A DNA stretch of 8,399 nucleotides from Gemmatimonas sp. UBA2094. Its GTDB lineage: Bacteria; Gemmatimonadota; Gemmatimonadetes; Gemmatimonadales; Gemmatimonadaceae. Shown piece after piece: positions 7,839 through 8,399 of this stretch. The DNA is taken from assembly GCA_002331565.1 (NCBI GenBank), contig DCZC01000177.1, forward strand, positions 32,993 through 41,391, in the 5' to 3' direction. Under the pieces are notes generated by a model. It did not search any database and was not told the DNA's origin. It was given only the letters and a program-made list of their open reading frames with translations. Every line of letters starts with the position of its first letter. Positions within the stretch are counted from its first letter, which is position 1. A program made the position numbers and the translations under genes.

Positions 7839-7973
7839 GCGTCACTCCTTCCGGAACCGGCCAGCTGTCCGCTTACGATTGGCCTTGGAAGAAGGGTTCG
7901 CGCGCAAGGCACTGCCGACTGGGCGGGAGCGAGCTCCCTTGCCGCGGACCGGAGGCGCCCCAGCGACGCACCG

Positions 7974-8012
7974 AAAAGAATATGCCCGCCTCCACCGGAG
8001 ACGGGCAATATC
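7974..8012 (-). terminator. Intrinsic terminator of the helicase gene
   Basis: On the - strand, a stem formed by 8002-8007 with 7983-7988 and 7997-8000 with 7990-7993 (one 1x1 mismatch, three-base loop) is followed by the T-rich run TATTCTTTT (7982-7974). It starts 35 bases beyond the helicase stop. This is the best intrinsic terminator in the window and it separates the helicase from the ankyrin gene. The remainder of the 208-base gap (7839-7973) holds a small inverted repeat GGGAGC-GA-GCTCCC at 7925-7938 and no clear promoter. Confidence 0.8.
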
Positions 8013-8046
8013 CCGAACGATCCACGTATGCCGAGGGAGACGCGGT

Positions 8047-8399
8047 TCAGCGCATGCGATCGCGCCGCACCTGCACGCGCAGTCCCTTGATCTTGGTGTT
8101 CTTGAGCGCGGAGATCACCTCGTCGGCCATCGCCTCCGGCACTTCCACCGTGCTGAAGTTGTCGGCGATCTGGATGCTGCCGATGTGGCTCGAATCGAGA
8201 CCGGCCTCGTTGGCGATGGCGCCCACGAGATCGCCCGGACGCATCTTGAGCTTGCGCCCGGCGCCGATCCACAGCGTGGCGGCGGTCCACGGCGTTTCGC
8301 GCTTGGGCTTCTTGCCCTTGCCCGCAGCCCCGTCGCGCGGCGCCCGCTTGTCGCCACGATCGAACCCGCCGGCGCTGCGCTCGGGGCGGTCGCGCGTGA
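8047..8399 (-). CDS. DEAD-box RNA helicase, C-terminal part, cut by window edge
   Basis: The C-terminal 117 residues of an ATP-dependent RNA helicase. The frame is open from the right edge (first full codon at 8397) to TGA at 8049-8047. Residues 1-42 are a basic, low-complexity linker (TRDRPERSAGG, GKGKKPKRE) typical of the tail after the two RecA domains. Residues 43-115 form a DbpA-type RNA-binding domain: TLWIGAGRKLKMRPGDLVG, then IANEAGLDSSHIGSIQI, FSTVEVPEAMADEVISALK and IKGLRVQVRR. In E. coli DbpA this domain binds 23S rRNA during large-subunit assembly, and CsdA/DeaD proteins carry a related domain, so the exact family member cannot be fixed. The helicase core is outside the window. 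An ATG inside the domain (8244) is not a start, since the domain begins upstream of it. Confidence 0.92.
   Translation of the reverse strand, partial: TRDRPERSAGGFDRGDKRAPRDGAAGKGKKPKRETPWTAATLWIGAGRKLKMRPGDLVGAIANEAGLDSSHIGSIQIADNFSTVEVPEAMADEVISALKNTKIKGLRVQVRRDRMR

Overview
The window is GC-rich bacterial chromosome with tightly packed genes, several overlapping by a few bases. No tRNA, rRNA, CRISPR array, transposase or phage gene is visible. The gene content and protein style (secreted creatininase-fold pair, HTH/membrane-protein pair, ankyrin protein with a soil-bacterium type N-terminus) suggest Gemmatimonadota or a similar soil phylum. That assignment rests on resemblance, not on a marker gene.

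Layout from left to right: (1) the C-terminal 650 residues of a catalase-peroxidase (katG, + strand), cut by the left edge. (2) A very long imperfect inverted repeat (1970-2063) between convergent genes, probably a two-way terminator. (3) Two tandem, translationally coupled, signal-peptide-bearing creatininase-fold proteins on the - strand (3727 to 2079). Both have the same non-canonical residues at the expected metal-ligand positions. (4) A 193-base gap holding a hairpin and a 12-base palindrome. (5) A tightly overlapping - strand operon read from 5627 to 3921: a six-helix membrane protein, a winged-helix regulator, and a short undecaprenyl-diphosphate-synthase-like cis-prenyltransferase. It starts from a strong sigma70-type promoter placed so that the message should be leaderless, with inverted repeats over and just upstream of the -35 box. 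(6) A small + strand four-helix membrane protein, divergent from that operon and overlapping the next gene tail to tail by 26 bases. (7) A 551-residue ankyrin-repeat protein (- strand). (8) A clear intrinsic terminator, then the C-terminal 117 residues of a DEAD-box RNA helicase with a DbpA-type RNA-binding domain, cut by the right edge.

How the genes relate: katG handles hydrogen peroxide and the helicase acts on RNA (ribosome assembly or RNA remodelling). Neither has an evident link to its neighbours. The two units most likely to work as modules are the creatininase-fold pair, expected in the periplasm or outside the cell, and the membrane protein/regulator/prenyltransferase operon. In that operon the regulator is likely to control its own promoter. 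No known defence, secretion or biosynthetic system is recognisable. The most interesting material is the altered metal site of the secreted pair and the unusual setting and shortened form of the prenyltransferase.
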